NCBI GenBank assembly: GCA_028817775.1
Contig: JAPPOW010000135.1
Span: 1 to 8,039, forward strand
Length of the DNA: 8,039 nucleotides
Reading direction: 5' to 3'
From: Candidatus Melainabacteria bacterium
GTDB taxonomy: Bacteria > Cyanobacteriota > Vampirovibrionia > LMEP-6097
Within the stretch, counting starts at the first letter, position 1; every line of letters begins with the position of its first letter. Shown one piece after another: positions 1-4,230 of the stretch. The notes under the pieces were generated by a model that was given only the letters and a program-made list of their open reading frames with translations, had not been told where the DNA came from and ran no database searches. Both the position numbers and the translations under genes were made by a program.

Positions 1-25
1 ATAAATTTTGCCTCAAATCTCGCAT

Positions 26-50
26 CTCGGCAGCAAAGCTACCGAGTTTT
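26..50 (+). terminator. Terminator-like hairpin 1 in left repeat copy
   Basis: CTCGG-C-AGC, an AAA loop, then GCT-A-CCGAG form a nine-position stem with one C/A mismatch, followed by TTTTAATT. As a plus-strand transcript this has the form of a weak intrinsic terminator. It would stop RNA entering the back of ilvH from the left. On the minus strand the T-tract precedes the stem instead, so it does not look like the natural terminator of ilvH. Confidence 0.4.
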
Positions 51-115
51 AATTGCTCGATTTGTCGTTTTCTTCGAAAACGAACCGGCAAAATTGGGGT
101 TCTCTCTCGCCTCAT

Positions 116-139
116 CCAGGGAGCAAGCTCCCTGGTTTT
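116..139 (+). terminator. Terminator-like hairpin 3 in left repeat copy
   Basis: CCAGGGAGC and GCTCCCTGG form a perfect nine-pair GC-rich stem around AA (more realistically eight pairs around CAAG), followed by TTTT on the plus strand. This is the most stable hairpin in the repeat. Like hairpin 1, its T-tract faces into the rpiB-ilvH unit. The T-tract is short, so termination efficiency is uncertain. Confidence 0.45.
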
Positions 140-159
140 CGGCTACGTTCGAATAAATC

Positions 160-633
160 CTATTTGGTCTTGCCGCGTCCCATAGCTATGCTACCGGTGC
201 GTGAAACTTCCTTAATTCCATATGGACTCAAGATTTGAATTAGTGATGAAATTTTTTCATTGTCACCGACTGCTTCTATAATCATTGAATCATCGGCAAC
301 GTCAATAATGCGTGCTCTGAACAAAGAAGCTATCTCGATGATCTCACTGCGATTGACTTTACTTGAAACTTTTATCAGTGCTAGTTCACGGTCGACAAAA
401 CCCATCTCAGAAAGATTAATTACTTTAATGGTATTGATTAACTTATGTAGTTGTTTTTGAATTTGTTCTACATCTTCAATATCAGTCACTATCACCATAC
501 GACTAAGTGCTTCATCTTCACAAGGTCCAACTGTGATGCTTTCGATATTGTAACCACGACGACTGAACATTCCAGAGATTCTTGCAAGAACCCCGGCTTC
601 ATTTTCGACCAGTACTGATAGAACGTTTCTCAT
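160..633 (-). CDS. ilvH: Acetolactate synthase small (regulatory) subunit
   Basis: The 157-residue protein is the ACT-domain subunit that activates the catalytic IlvB/IlvI/IlvG subunit and gives valine feedback in branched-chain amino acid synthesis, in the cytosol. The N-terminal ACT domain (about 3-75) shows the family signature: N11 and G14 in LVENEAGVLARISGMF and N29 in RRGYNIES, followed by LSRM. In enteric IlvH these Asn and Gly positions contribute to valine binding or feedback; position 17, Ser in E. coli, is Ala here. The second half (about 80-157) contains the usual FRARIIDV segment and ends in SRTGSIAMGRG, close to the normal family length of about 160. The start matches the family N-terminus. 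It lies 14 bp downstream of rpiB and is probably cotranscribed. No catalytic subunit gene is visible, which is unusual because ilvB or ilvI normally precedes it. The stop codon is one base from the 158-bp repeat. Confidence 0.95.
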   Translation of the reverse strand: MRNVLSVLVENEAGVLARISGMFSRRGYNIESITVGPCEDEALSRMVIVTDIEDVEQIQKQLHKLINTIKVINLSEMGFVDRELALIKVSSKVNRSEIIEIASLFRARIIDVADDSMIIEAVGDNEKISSLIQILSPYGIKEVSRTGSIAMGRGKTK

Positions 634-647
634 CTACTTATGACTTT

Positions 648-1094
648 CTACCCAACTTTATTTACTGGGGCATCAATCATTGCTACCCTTTGTTCGTGCC
701 TGCCATCTTCAGGCTCAGTATTTAACCAAGTCTCTAAAATTTCTTCAGCCAAGCCATTGTCAATAAATCTAGCTCCCATCACCAGTACATTGGAGTGGTT
801 ATGGCGACGACTCATTTCTGCCATCTCTTTGCTAGTCACAAGAGTTGCATAAATTCCAGGGTAGCGGTTTGCTGTAATACTAACACCAATGCCTGAGCCA
901 CAGAGTAATATGCCTCTACATTTATGTTCAAGTACGTATTCGGCTAGTTTTTTGGCAAATTCTGGGTAGTGTACTGATTCTGTTGAATTACAACCCAAAT
1001 CTTCTAGCTGATATCCACTAGAGATTAATTTAGCTTTGATTTCTTGTTTGAGATCAAAAGCAGCGTGATCACTTGCAATTACTAGCTTTTCCAT
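648..1094 (-). CDS. rpiB: Ribose-5-phosphate isomerase B
   Basis: The 148-residue protein is a RpiB/LacAB-family sugar-phosphate isomerase, expected to interconvert ribose 5-phosphate and ribulose 5-phosphate in the non-oxidative pentose phosphate pathway. The ASDHAAFDLK start carries D9 and H10, phosphate/substrate-site residues of the family. The CGSGIGVSI loop contains C65, the catalytic-base position, and RRHNHSNVL contains H98, equivalent to the ring-opening histidine (H99 in E. coli). GRHEQRV (131-137) is the C-terminal substrate/phosphate arginine motif. Length is typical. LacA/LacB galactose-6-phosphate isomerases are the alternative, but no lac genes accompany it. The start fits the family alignment, although no strong Shine-Dalgarno sequence precedes it. 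It is the first gene of the rpiB-ilvH unit enclosed by inverted repeats. Confidence 0.95.
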   Translation of the reverse strand: MEKLVIASDHAAFDLKQEIKAKLISSGYQLEDLGCNSTESVHYPEFAKKLAEYVLEHKCRGILLCGSGIGVSITANRYPGIYATLVTSKEMAEMSRRHNHSNVLVMGARFIDNGLAEEILETWLNTEPEDGRHEQRVAMIDAPVNKVG

Positions 1095-1171
1095 GCGCCA
1101 TATCTTAGCAGAAGCGTGACTAGAATTTCTAATAAATAAGCTCTTTGCTAGAATTTATTCGAACGTAGCCG

Positions 1172-1195
1172 AAAACCAGGGAGCTTGCTCCCTGG
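1172..1195 (-). terminator. Terminator-like hairpin 3 in right repeat copy
   Basis: This mirrors the 116-139 hairpin. On the minus strand the nine-pair GC-rich stem is followed by TTTT and then leads toward rpiB, so it could stop minus-strand RNA arriving from behind the 303-codon gene. It lies about 80 bp upstream of the rpiB start codon. Confidence 0.4.
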
Positions 1196-1260
1196 ATGAG
1201 GCGAGAGAGAACCCCAATTTTGCCGGTTCGTTTTCGAAGAAAACGACAAATCGAGCAATT

Positions 1261-1285
1261 AAAACTCGGTAGCTTTGCTGCCGAG
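1261..1285 (-). terminator. Terminator-like hairpin 1 in right repeat copy
   Basis: This mirrors the 26-50 hairpin: a nine-position stem with one mismatch and an AAA loop in the minus-strand reading, followed by TTTTAATT. Its orientation again faces into the rpiB-ilvH unit. Confidence 0.35.
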
Positions 1286-1361
1286 ATGCGAGATTTGAGG
1301 CAAAATTTATAGTAATCACCAGTTAGCGACTAGATAAACTATAGTTGCCCAGTATTTCTTT

Positions 1362-1367
1362 TATAAT
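1362..1367 (+). promoter_or_regulatory. Isolated TATAAT, possible -10 box
   Basis: A perfect sigma70-type -10 hexamer lies 64 bp before the ATG of the 303-codon gene. No good -35 hexamer sits 16-18 bp upstream; TTGCCC at 1345-1350 is only 11 bp away. In AT-rich DNA such a hexamer can be chance, so this is a weak candidate. The TTGACA promoter just downstream is the rival. Confidence 0.25.
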
Positions 1368-1383
1368 TCATTTATATTAATTC

Positions 1384-1413
1384 TTGACATTGCCTTGCGC
1401 TCTCTGTTATCTT
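1384..1413 (+). promoter_or_regulatory. Candidate sigma70 promoter for the 303-codon gene
   Basis: A perfect -35 hexamer TTGACA (1384-1389) is followed after 18 bp by TATCTT (1408-1413, four of six consensus), preceded by an extended -10 TG (1405-1406). Transcription would start near 1420, giving a very short leader that only just includes the ribosome-binding GAGG at 1420-1423. That tightness lowers confidence. Confidence 0.4.
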
Positions 1414-1431
1414 TATTGTGAGGCATTTATT

Positions 1432-2343
1432 ATGTTACATGTTCTTTATCAAGGTACAGGTCTTCTTGCAACAAGTCGGGAGTCTAGGGAGTTGAAAGAT
1501 CAACTTGAAAGAGCTTTGCCTGGCTCTAATGTTAATGTAGAAACTAATAATAATTCATTAGACCCACGTGTACAGCTAAAAGGGCTTGGTGCTGATGATA
1601 GTTTAGTAGTTATCAAAACTCTTAATCGTGCTGATAATTTTGAACTACAAAGATCTAACTTAGAAACAGCAGCAATTCGCATGACAGAAAAATCAGAGGG
1701 TAGAGCTCCTAAGCTTGCTTTATTACATCTTGATTCTGCAGCGCCTTCAAAGCCAGCTTTAGCTGAATCGGTTTTTGATGGTCAAGAACTTAACCCAATT
1801 GCAATTCCAAAGGATTGTAATTTAGAGTCAATTATAGGGCAAGTAGCTAGACTATTGGGCGAGTCAGTAGTTGAAGTTCCAGTGACTAAAGCTCCAGTTG
1901 CTCAGGCTCCTGCAGCAAAGACAGCTTCAGTTGCAACTAATCAAGGGCATGTTGAGCTTTGGACTGCAATCGCTGATGCTGACAATCCACTTGAAACTAT
2001 TGATGCTTCTTGGACTAGTCTATCCAAAGCAAATAGTCGTAGACCAAGTAATTGGACTATCCGTAATATCTGGCCTGAGGATCAGGCTGCTGCACTAGGT
2101 GATGAGCTTAATGAACAAGTTTTTAGTGCTAAGATTGATGATGCTCAAAAACTAGAGACAGCCAAAGTGATTATTGAAGAGCGTGATAATGAGTCAATGC
2201 TCAAGAGCTTAAAGCCAGGTCAAGCATTGAGTTTGAGTAGATCTTTTGCTCGTCTAGTGAGACCAGGTAGCGGTGTTGATTTAGCCAACTTTAGAGCAAT
2301 CCATTCGCGCTTAGACAAAAAAGTGGTTTCCACCAAGATCTAA
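1432..2343 (+). CDS. Hypothetical soluble two-part protein
   Basis: I do not recognise this 303-residue protein. I place the start at ATG 1432 because GAGG (1420-1423) sits 8 nt upstream. A TTG 48 bp earlier would add a cysteine-rich, hydrophobic extension and coincides with a perfect -35 box. Residues 1-145 look like an alpha/beta domain, with alternating hydrophobic strands (MLHVLYQG, SLVVIKTL, KLALLHLD, NPIAIPK). Residues about 146-170 form a Val/Ala/Pro-rich linker of the APVAQAPAAK kind. Residues 171-303 form a second, mostly helical-looking part with several tryptophans (W177, W194, W208, W214) and a basic C-terminus. There is no signal peptide or membrane segment, so it is probably cytosolic. 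It is monocistronic here, flanked by the repeat and by the convergent atp genes. No function is proposed. Confidence 0.8.
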   Translation: MLHVLYQGTGLLATSRESRELKDQLERALPGSNVNVETNNNSLDPRVQLKGLGADDSLVVIKTLNRADNFELQRSNLETAAIRMTEKSEGRAPKLALLHLDSAAPSKPALAESVFDGQELNPIAIPKDCNLESIIGQVARLLGESVVEVPVTKAPVAQAPAAKTASVATNQGHVELWTAIADADNPLETIDASWTSLSKANSRRPSNWTIRNIWPEDQAAALGDELNEQVFSAKIDDAQKLETAKVIIEERDNESMLKSLKPGQALSLSRSFARLVRPGSGVDLANFRAIHSRLDKKVVSTKI

Positions 2344-2345
2344 GT

Positions 2346-2355
2346 CTTAATTAAG
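2346..2355. other. Perfect 10-bp palindrome at convergent gene ends
   Basis: CTTAATTAAG spans the junction where the 303-codon gene (stop ending 2343) and atpH (stop at 2347-2349) meet tail to tail. It overlaps the atpH stop codon. It is short, AT-rich and has no room for a loop, so it is not a terminator by itself. Confidence 0.4.
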
Positions 2356-2880
2356 CAAGAGTGACTTAAGTTTCTTGAGTTTGGTTCTTAAACTTGAGTC
2401 AATAACTTTGTTGGCTACATTGATTTTGATACCAGCGACCAATGATTCATCAAGTTCGTTACTCAGTTCAACTTTCTTATTGAATGTTTTTTCTAGTTGA
2501 GCTTTGATTTCTTCAAGCTCCTTAGTCTCGAGTTTAGAAGCAGAGCTGACTCTTGCAAACTCAATATTGGCACGCTGGTAATAAATTGTTTTGTAGTTCT
2601 CTGCCAGCATTGTTGCTAGTCCAATGCGGTGACGTTCAAGCAAAACTAAGATAGTGCTGAGCACTTCTTTTTGTACTTCTTTAGCAAAGATAGTTTTGAT
2701 AATCTCTTTCTTTTGATCAGAGTTGTAGGCTGGGTTTGCCAGAAACTCTCTCAGCTCCTCACTTTCTTCAAATGCTTGACGAACCTTCTCAAGGTCTTCA
2801 ATTACAGTCTCGCCCTCTCTTAATTCGGCAAGAGCCTCGGCGTATTTTTTAGCTATAAGTTGATCTTTCTGGCTTTGCAT
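2347..2880 (-). CDS. atpH: F-type ATP synthase delta subunit
   Basis: The 177-residue protein is the delta/OSCP subunit that joins the top of the F1 catalytic head to the peripheral stalk. The N-terminal helical domain (about 5-105) begins with AKKYAEALAEL and contains the FLANP turn (46-50). The C-terminal part has the family signature ESLVAGIKINVANKVID followed by SSLRTKLKKL (145-171). Length is normal. Its ATG overlaps the atpF stop by one base (TAATG), so it is probably translationally coupled. In cyanobacteria and most bacteria alpha (atpA) and gamma follow; here the gene ends three bases from a convergent, unrelated gene, so the operon stops at delta. I use the E. coli naming; cyanobacterial annotations often call this atpD. 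Confidence 0.93.
   Translation of the reverse strand: MQSQKDQLIAKKYAEALAELREGETVIEDLEKVRQAFEESEELREFLANPAYNSDQKKEIIKTIFAKEVQKEVLSTILVLLERHRIGLATMLAENYKTIYYQRANIEFARVSSASKLETKELEEIKAQLEKTFNKKVELSNELDESLVAGIKINVANKVIDSSLRTKLKKLKSLLLN
2363..2400 (+). other. 11-bp stem hairpin at the end of atpH
   Basis: GACTTAAGTTT (2363-2373) pairs with AAACTTGAGTC (2390-2400) around a 16-nt loop, with one U-G wobble on the plus strand that becomes an A/C mismatch on the minus strand. It is therefore more stable in RNA reading out of the 303-codon gene and could help end that transcript. No U-tract follows, and the segment also codes for the atpH C-terminus, so it may be incidental. Confidence 0.3.
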
Positions 2881-3371
2881 TAAATATTAGCAAGGTCTTG
2901 TTTGACCTTGTCCTTAATTAGTGAATCAATTTCGTCACGGCGATTGGCTAAGGATTTTTCTGTTTCAGCTACTACGGATGCCGCGATTTCTTTTTTGAGT
3001 TTTTCTCTTGCAATGATAGCTTGCATATCTATTTCTTTTTCGGCGTTAGCACTAAGTTTGGCAATCTCAGCTTTGGCAGCTTCGACTGTTTTGTTTTTGA
3101 TATCTTCTGCGCTGTTCTTTGCTTCATTAACTATGCGAGTAGACTCAGCTTTGGCTCTATCAATTTCACGTTCAAGTTCTGCCAGTTTCTCTTCTGCTTC
3201 CGCTTTAAGTTGCTCGGCTTGAGCGATCTCTTGTTCTAGTTCTGCTTTGCGCTGACTAGCGAATTTAGGTAGAAACTTAGAAAGTACAAAATAGAGCAAA
3301 GCAAAAGCAATTGCAAAATTGATGATATTGCTCTCATGAATTAAATCAAATAAATTTGTTTCACTGTGCAT
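2880..3371 (-). CDS. atpF: F-type ATP synthase b subunit
   Basis: The 163-residue protein is one of two b-type peripheral-stalk subunits. A single N-terminal membrane helix (about 15-34, within NIINFAIAFALLYFVLSKFL) is followed by a long, charged, Ala/Glu/Lys-rich coiled coil (about 40-160). The opening DLIHESNIINFAI resembles cyanobacterial/plastid b, whose N-terminus carries ETNLINL-type sequence. Together with its place just before delta, this makes it b rather than b'. It starts one base after the b' stop codon and overlaps atpH by one base. It would anchor the stalk in the inner membrane and bind delta at its C-terminus. Confidence 0.92.
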   Translation of the reverse strand: MHSETNLFDLIHESNIINFAIAFALLYFVLSKFLPKFASQRKAELEQEIAQAEQLKAEAEEKLAELEREIDRAKAESTRIVNEAKNSAEDIKNKTVEAAKAEIAKLSANAEKEIDMQAIIAREKLKKEIAASVVAETEKSLANRRDEIDSLIKDKVKQDLANI

Positions 3372-3372
3372 A

Positions 3373-3825
3373 CTAACTTAATGCCTTTTGTTTTGTCTTG
3401 AGCTCGGAGACTAATGTTTCAACGCTAGTCCCAACTAGCTCGCTTACCATTTTATCCAAACCAGCTCTAATTTGAGCTTCTTCTTTAGCTAGTGATTCAA
3501 GATGAGCTTCAAGCTTTGAATTAAACTCTGACTTGGCACTACTGACTAATTTGTCTTTATCCTTGCCCGCATGATTTTTAGCTTCATTGATAATGCTATT
3601 AGAACTTGCCTTGGCTTGTTTCAGTAGTTCAGTTGGGTTTTGATCCAGTATCTCGGCTTCAATTTTGCCTTGAGCTACTCTACTAGCTTCAATGCGCTCA
3701 GCAATAAACGCATCACGCTCTCCAATTACGGCAGTAAGCTTGTCAAAGAATATGACCTTCATTAAGAAAATGAAGACAAGAAAACTTATTCCGAAGAATA
3801 CTGCCGTGAAATCGATTGAGATCAT
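3373..3825 (-). CDS. atpG: F-type ATP synthase b' subunit
   Basis: The 150-residue protein is the second stalk subunit, b' (AtpG in cyanobacterial naming, AtpX or AtpF2 elsewhere), expected to pair with b. A membrane helix covers about residues 5-27 (FTAVFFGISFLVFIFLMKV). It is followed by the family-like FFDKLTAVIGERDAFIAERI segment and a coiled coil with many Ala, Glu and Lys. Having two different b genes in the order c-b'-b-delta is typical of cyanobacteria and some other lineages; E. coli-type operons carry one. Two bases separate it from the atpE stop, and only one base separates it from atpF. b and b' diverge quickly, so this assignment rests on gene order as well as sequence. Confidence 0.88.
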   Translation of the reverse strand: MISIDFTAVFFGISFLVFIFLMKVIFFDKLTAVIGERDAFIAERIEASRVAQGKIEAEILDQNPTELLKQAKASSNSIINEAKNHAGKDKDKLVSSAKSEFNSKLEAHLESLAKEEAQIRAGLDKMVSELVGTSVETLVSELKTKQKALS

Positions 3826-3827
3826 AC

Positions 3828-4073
3828 TTAGACGACCCCGATCATTTTAAGGAAGAATAGTAGAGAGATTAGCCAAGCAAGAATACCCAAGGCTTCGGTC
3901 ATCCCTGCAAAGATGATTGCGTTAGTACGTAAATCATTAGTGTGCTCAGGCTGTCTTGCTGAACCTTCTAACATTTTGGCACCAATTAGTCCCACACCAA
4001 TTGCTGGGCCAATTACGCCAAGTGCAGCTAGACCTGCACCAATTGCTAGTCCCATTGTTTCCATTTCTGCCAT
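3828..4073 (-). CDS. atpE: F-type ATP synthase c subunit (rotor ring)
   Basis: The 81-residue protein forms the membrane rotor ring. Helix 1 (about 7-35) is Gly/Ala-rich (AIGAGLAALGVIGPAIGVG). The polar loop is ARQPE (39-43), which contacts gamma/epsilon. Helix 2 (about 51-77) carries the essential ion-binding carboxylate E60 in GMTEALGILAW. Residues that create Na+ sites in some c subunits are absent: the helix 1 Gln position is V27, and the residue after E60 is Ala rather than Ser, so proton coupling is expected. The start has a good ribosome-binding site, AAGGAG (complement of 4085-4090), 11 nt upstream. It is the first gene of the visible atp cluster; subunit a (atpB), which usually precedes it, is missing here. 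Confidence 0.95.
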   Translation of the reverse strand: MAEMETMGLAIGAGLAALGVIGPAIGVGLIGAKMLEGSARQPEHTNDLRTNAIIFAGMTEALGILAWLISLLFFLKMIGVV

Positions 4074-4110
4074 CGTTATGTATACTCCTTATATTAGATA
4101 GACTGCCGAT

Positions 4111-4138
4111 AAGCCCATAACCATTGGATTCTGGGCTT
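4111..4138 (-). other. Hairpin in the atpE 5' leader
   Basis: AAGCCCA (4111-4117) and TGGGCTT (4132-4138) form a perfect seven-pair stem around a 14-nt loop. If the atp promoter at 4149-4179 is right, the hairpin lies almost at the 5' end of the transcript, about 20 nt before the AAGGAG of atpE. Possible roles are mRNA stabilisation or translation tuning for the highly expressed c subunit. It is not followed by a T-tract on either strand. Confidence 0.4.
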
Positions 4139-4148
4139 TGACCACGAA

Positions 4149-4179
4149 ATTATAACAAAAGACCCCCAAAAGACAGCAA
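4149..4179 (-). promoter_or_regulatory. Candidate promoter of the atp cluster
   Basis: On the minus strand a perfect TATAAT (complement of 4149-4154) has TTGCTG (complement of 4174-4179) 19 bp upstream as a moderate -35 box; GCTGTC at 17 bp is a poorer alternative. Transcription would start near 4142, giving a leader of about 70 nt before atpE. The spacer holds a GGGGG run. Confidence 0.45.
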
Positions 4180-4193
4180 AAAATGGCTTGACT

Positions 4194-4221
4194 TAACTAA
4201 ATCATAACTTTGATTTAGTTA
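4194..4221 (+). promoter_or_regulatory. Perfect 11-bp inverted repeat upstream of fliE
   Basis: TAACTAAATCA (4194-4204) and TGATTTAGTTA (4211-4221) are perfect reverse complements around TAACTT. The repeat ends nine bases before the fliE ATG and begins just after a TTGACT (4188-4193) that could serve as a -35 box. It may be a dimeric repressor/activator site controlling the flagellar operon, or an RNA hairpin that covers the ribosome-entry region. No good -10 box lies 16-18 bp after TTGACT, so the promoter itself is unresolved. Confidence 0.5.
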
Positions 4222-4230
4222 GATATAGCT

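Larger units (their letters stand above)
1..158 (+). repeat. 158-bp hairpin-rich repeat, left copy
   Basis: This segment is the exact reverse complement of 1153-1310; I compared the two base by base and found no mismatch. It contains three hairpins, at 26-46, 65-83 and 116-135. The first and third are followed on the plus strand by TTTT. The repeat begins and ends with the same hexamer, ATAAAT (1-6 and 153-158). Its inner edge lies one base beyond the ilvH stop codon at 160-162. Because it starts at base 1, it may extend to the left of the window. It encodes no convincing protein. It could be a REP/MITE-like dispersed element or a paired terminator; the sequence alone does not decide. There is no transposase nearby. 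Confidence 0.95.
1153..1310 (-). repeat. 158-bp hairpin-rich repeat, right copy (inverted)
   Basis: This is the exact inverted copy of 1-158. A position p in the left copy corresponds to 1311 minus p. The match stops at the inner edge (base 1152 is A where G would be needed). Beyond the outer edge at 1310 the next bases are AGTAATCACC, which cannot be compared because the left copy meets the window start. The three hairpins lie at 1176-1195, 1228-1246 and 1265-1285. Identity over 158 bp, including loops, implies recent duplication, gene conversion or strong constraint. Confidence 0.95.
1095..1431. other. 337-bp non-coding region holding right repeat and promoter signals
   Basis: This gap separates the divergent genes rpiB and the 303-codon gene. 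It holds a 58-bp AT-rich stretch next to rpiB (1095-1152), the right copy of the 158-bp repeat, and a 121-bp stretch with promoter-like sequences for the rightward gene. The nonamer CTAGAATTT occurs twice (1120-1128 and 1148-1156), the second overlapping the repeat edge. A seven-pair hairpin with one G-T wobble can form at 1326-1348. I found no convincing promoter for rpiB in the short stretch available; TAAGAT (complement of 1102-1107) is a weak -10 candidate without a -35 partner. No RNA gene is recognisable. Confidence 0.6.

Noticed and set aside
53..238. Open reading of 61 codons running through the left repeat copy into ilvH
   Set aside because: Most of it lies in the hairpin repeat and the rest is antisense to ilvH. 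There is no ribosome-binding site and no family resemblance.
1..1310. CRISPR array or IS element for the paired repeats
   Set aside because: There are only two copies, inverted and about 1 kb apart, with no regularly spaced repeats. No transposase lies between them; the enclosed genes are metabolic.
1337..1346. AACTATAGTT, a perfect 10-bp palindrome upstream of the 303-codon gene
   Set aside because: It is short and AT-rich in AT-rich DNA, with no second site or clear relation to a promoter box, so it cannot be told from chance.
1384..1431. TTG start that would extend the 303-codon protein by 16 residues
   Set aside because: The TTG is part of a perfect TTGACA -35 hexamer, has no Shine-Dalgarno sequence, and would add a cysteine-rich hydrophobic stub. 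ATG 1432 has GAGG at good spacing.
2902..3222. Long serine/alanine/leucine-rich open reading on the plus strand opposite atpF
   Set aside because: It is a shadow of the Ala/Glu/Lys-rich coiled-coil codons of atpF, with no ribosome-binding site or family resemblance.
4105..4112. GCCGATAA, identical to the enteric sigma28 -10 box, upstream of fliE
   Set aside because: No TAAA-type -35 element lies 11-16 bp upstream, and the site falls between the atpE ribosome-binding site and its leader hairpin. An isolated octamer match is likely chance, though it points toward the flagellar operon.
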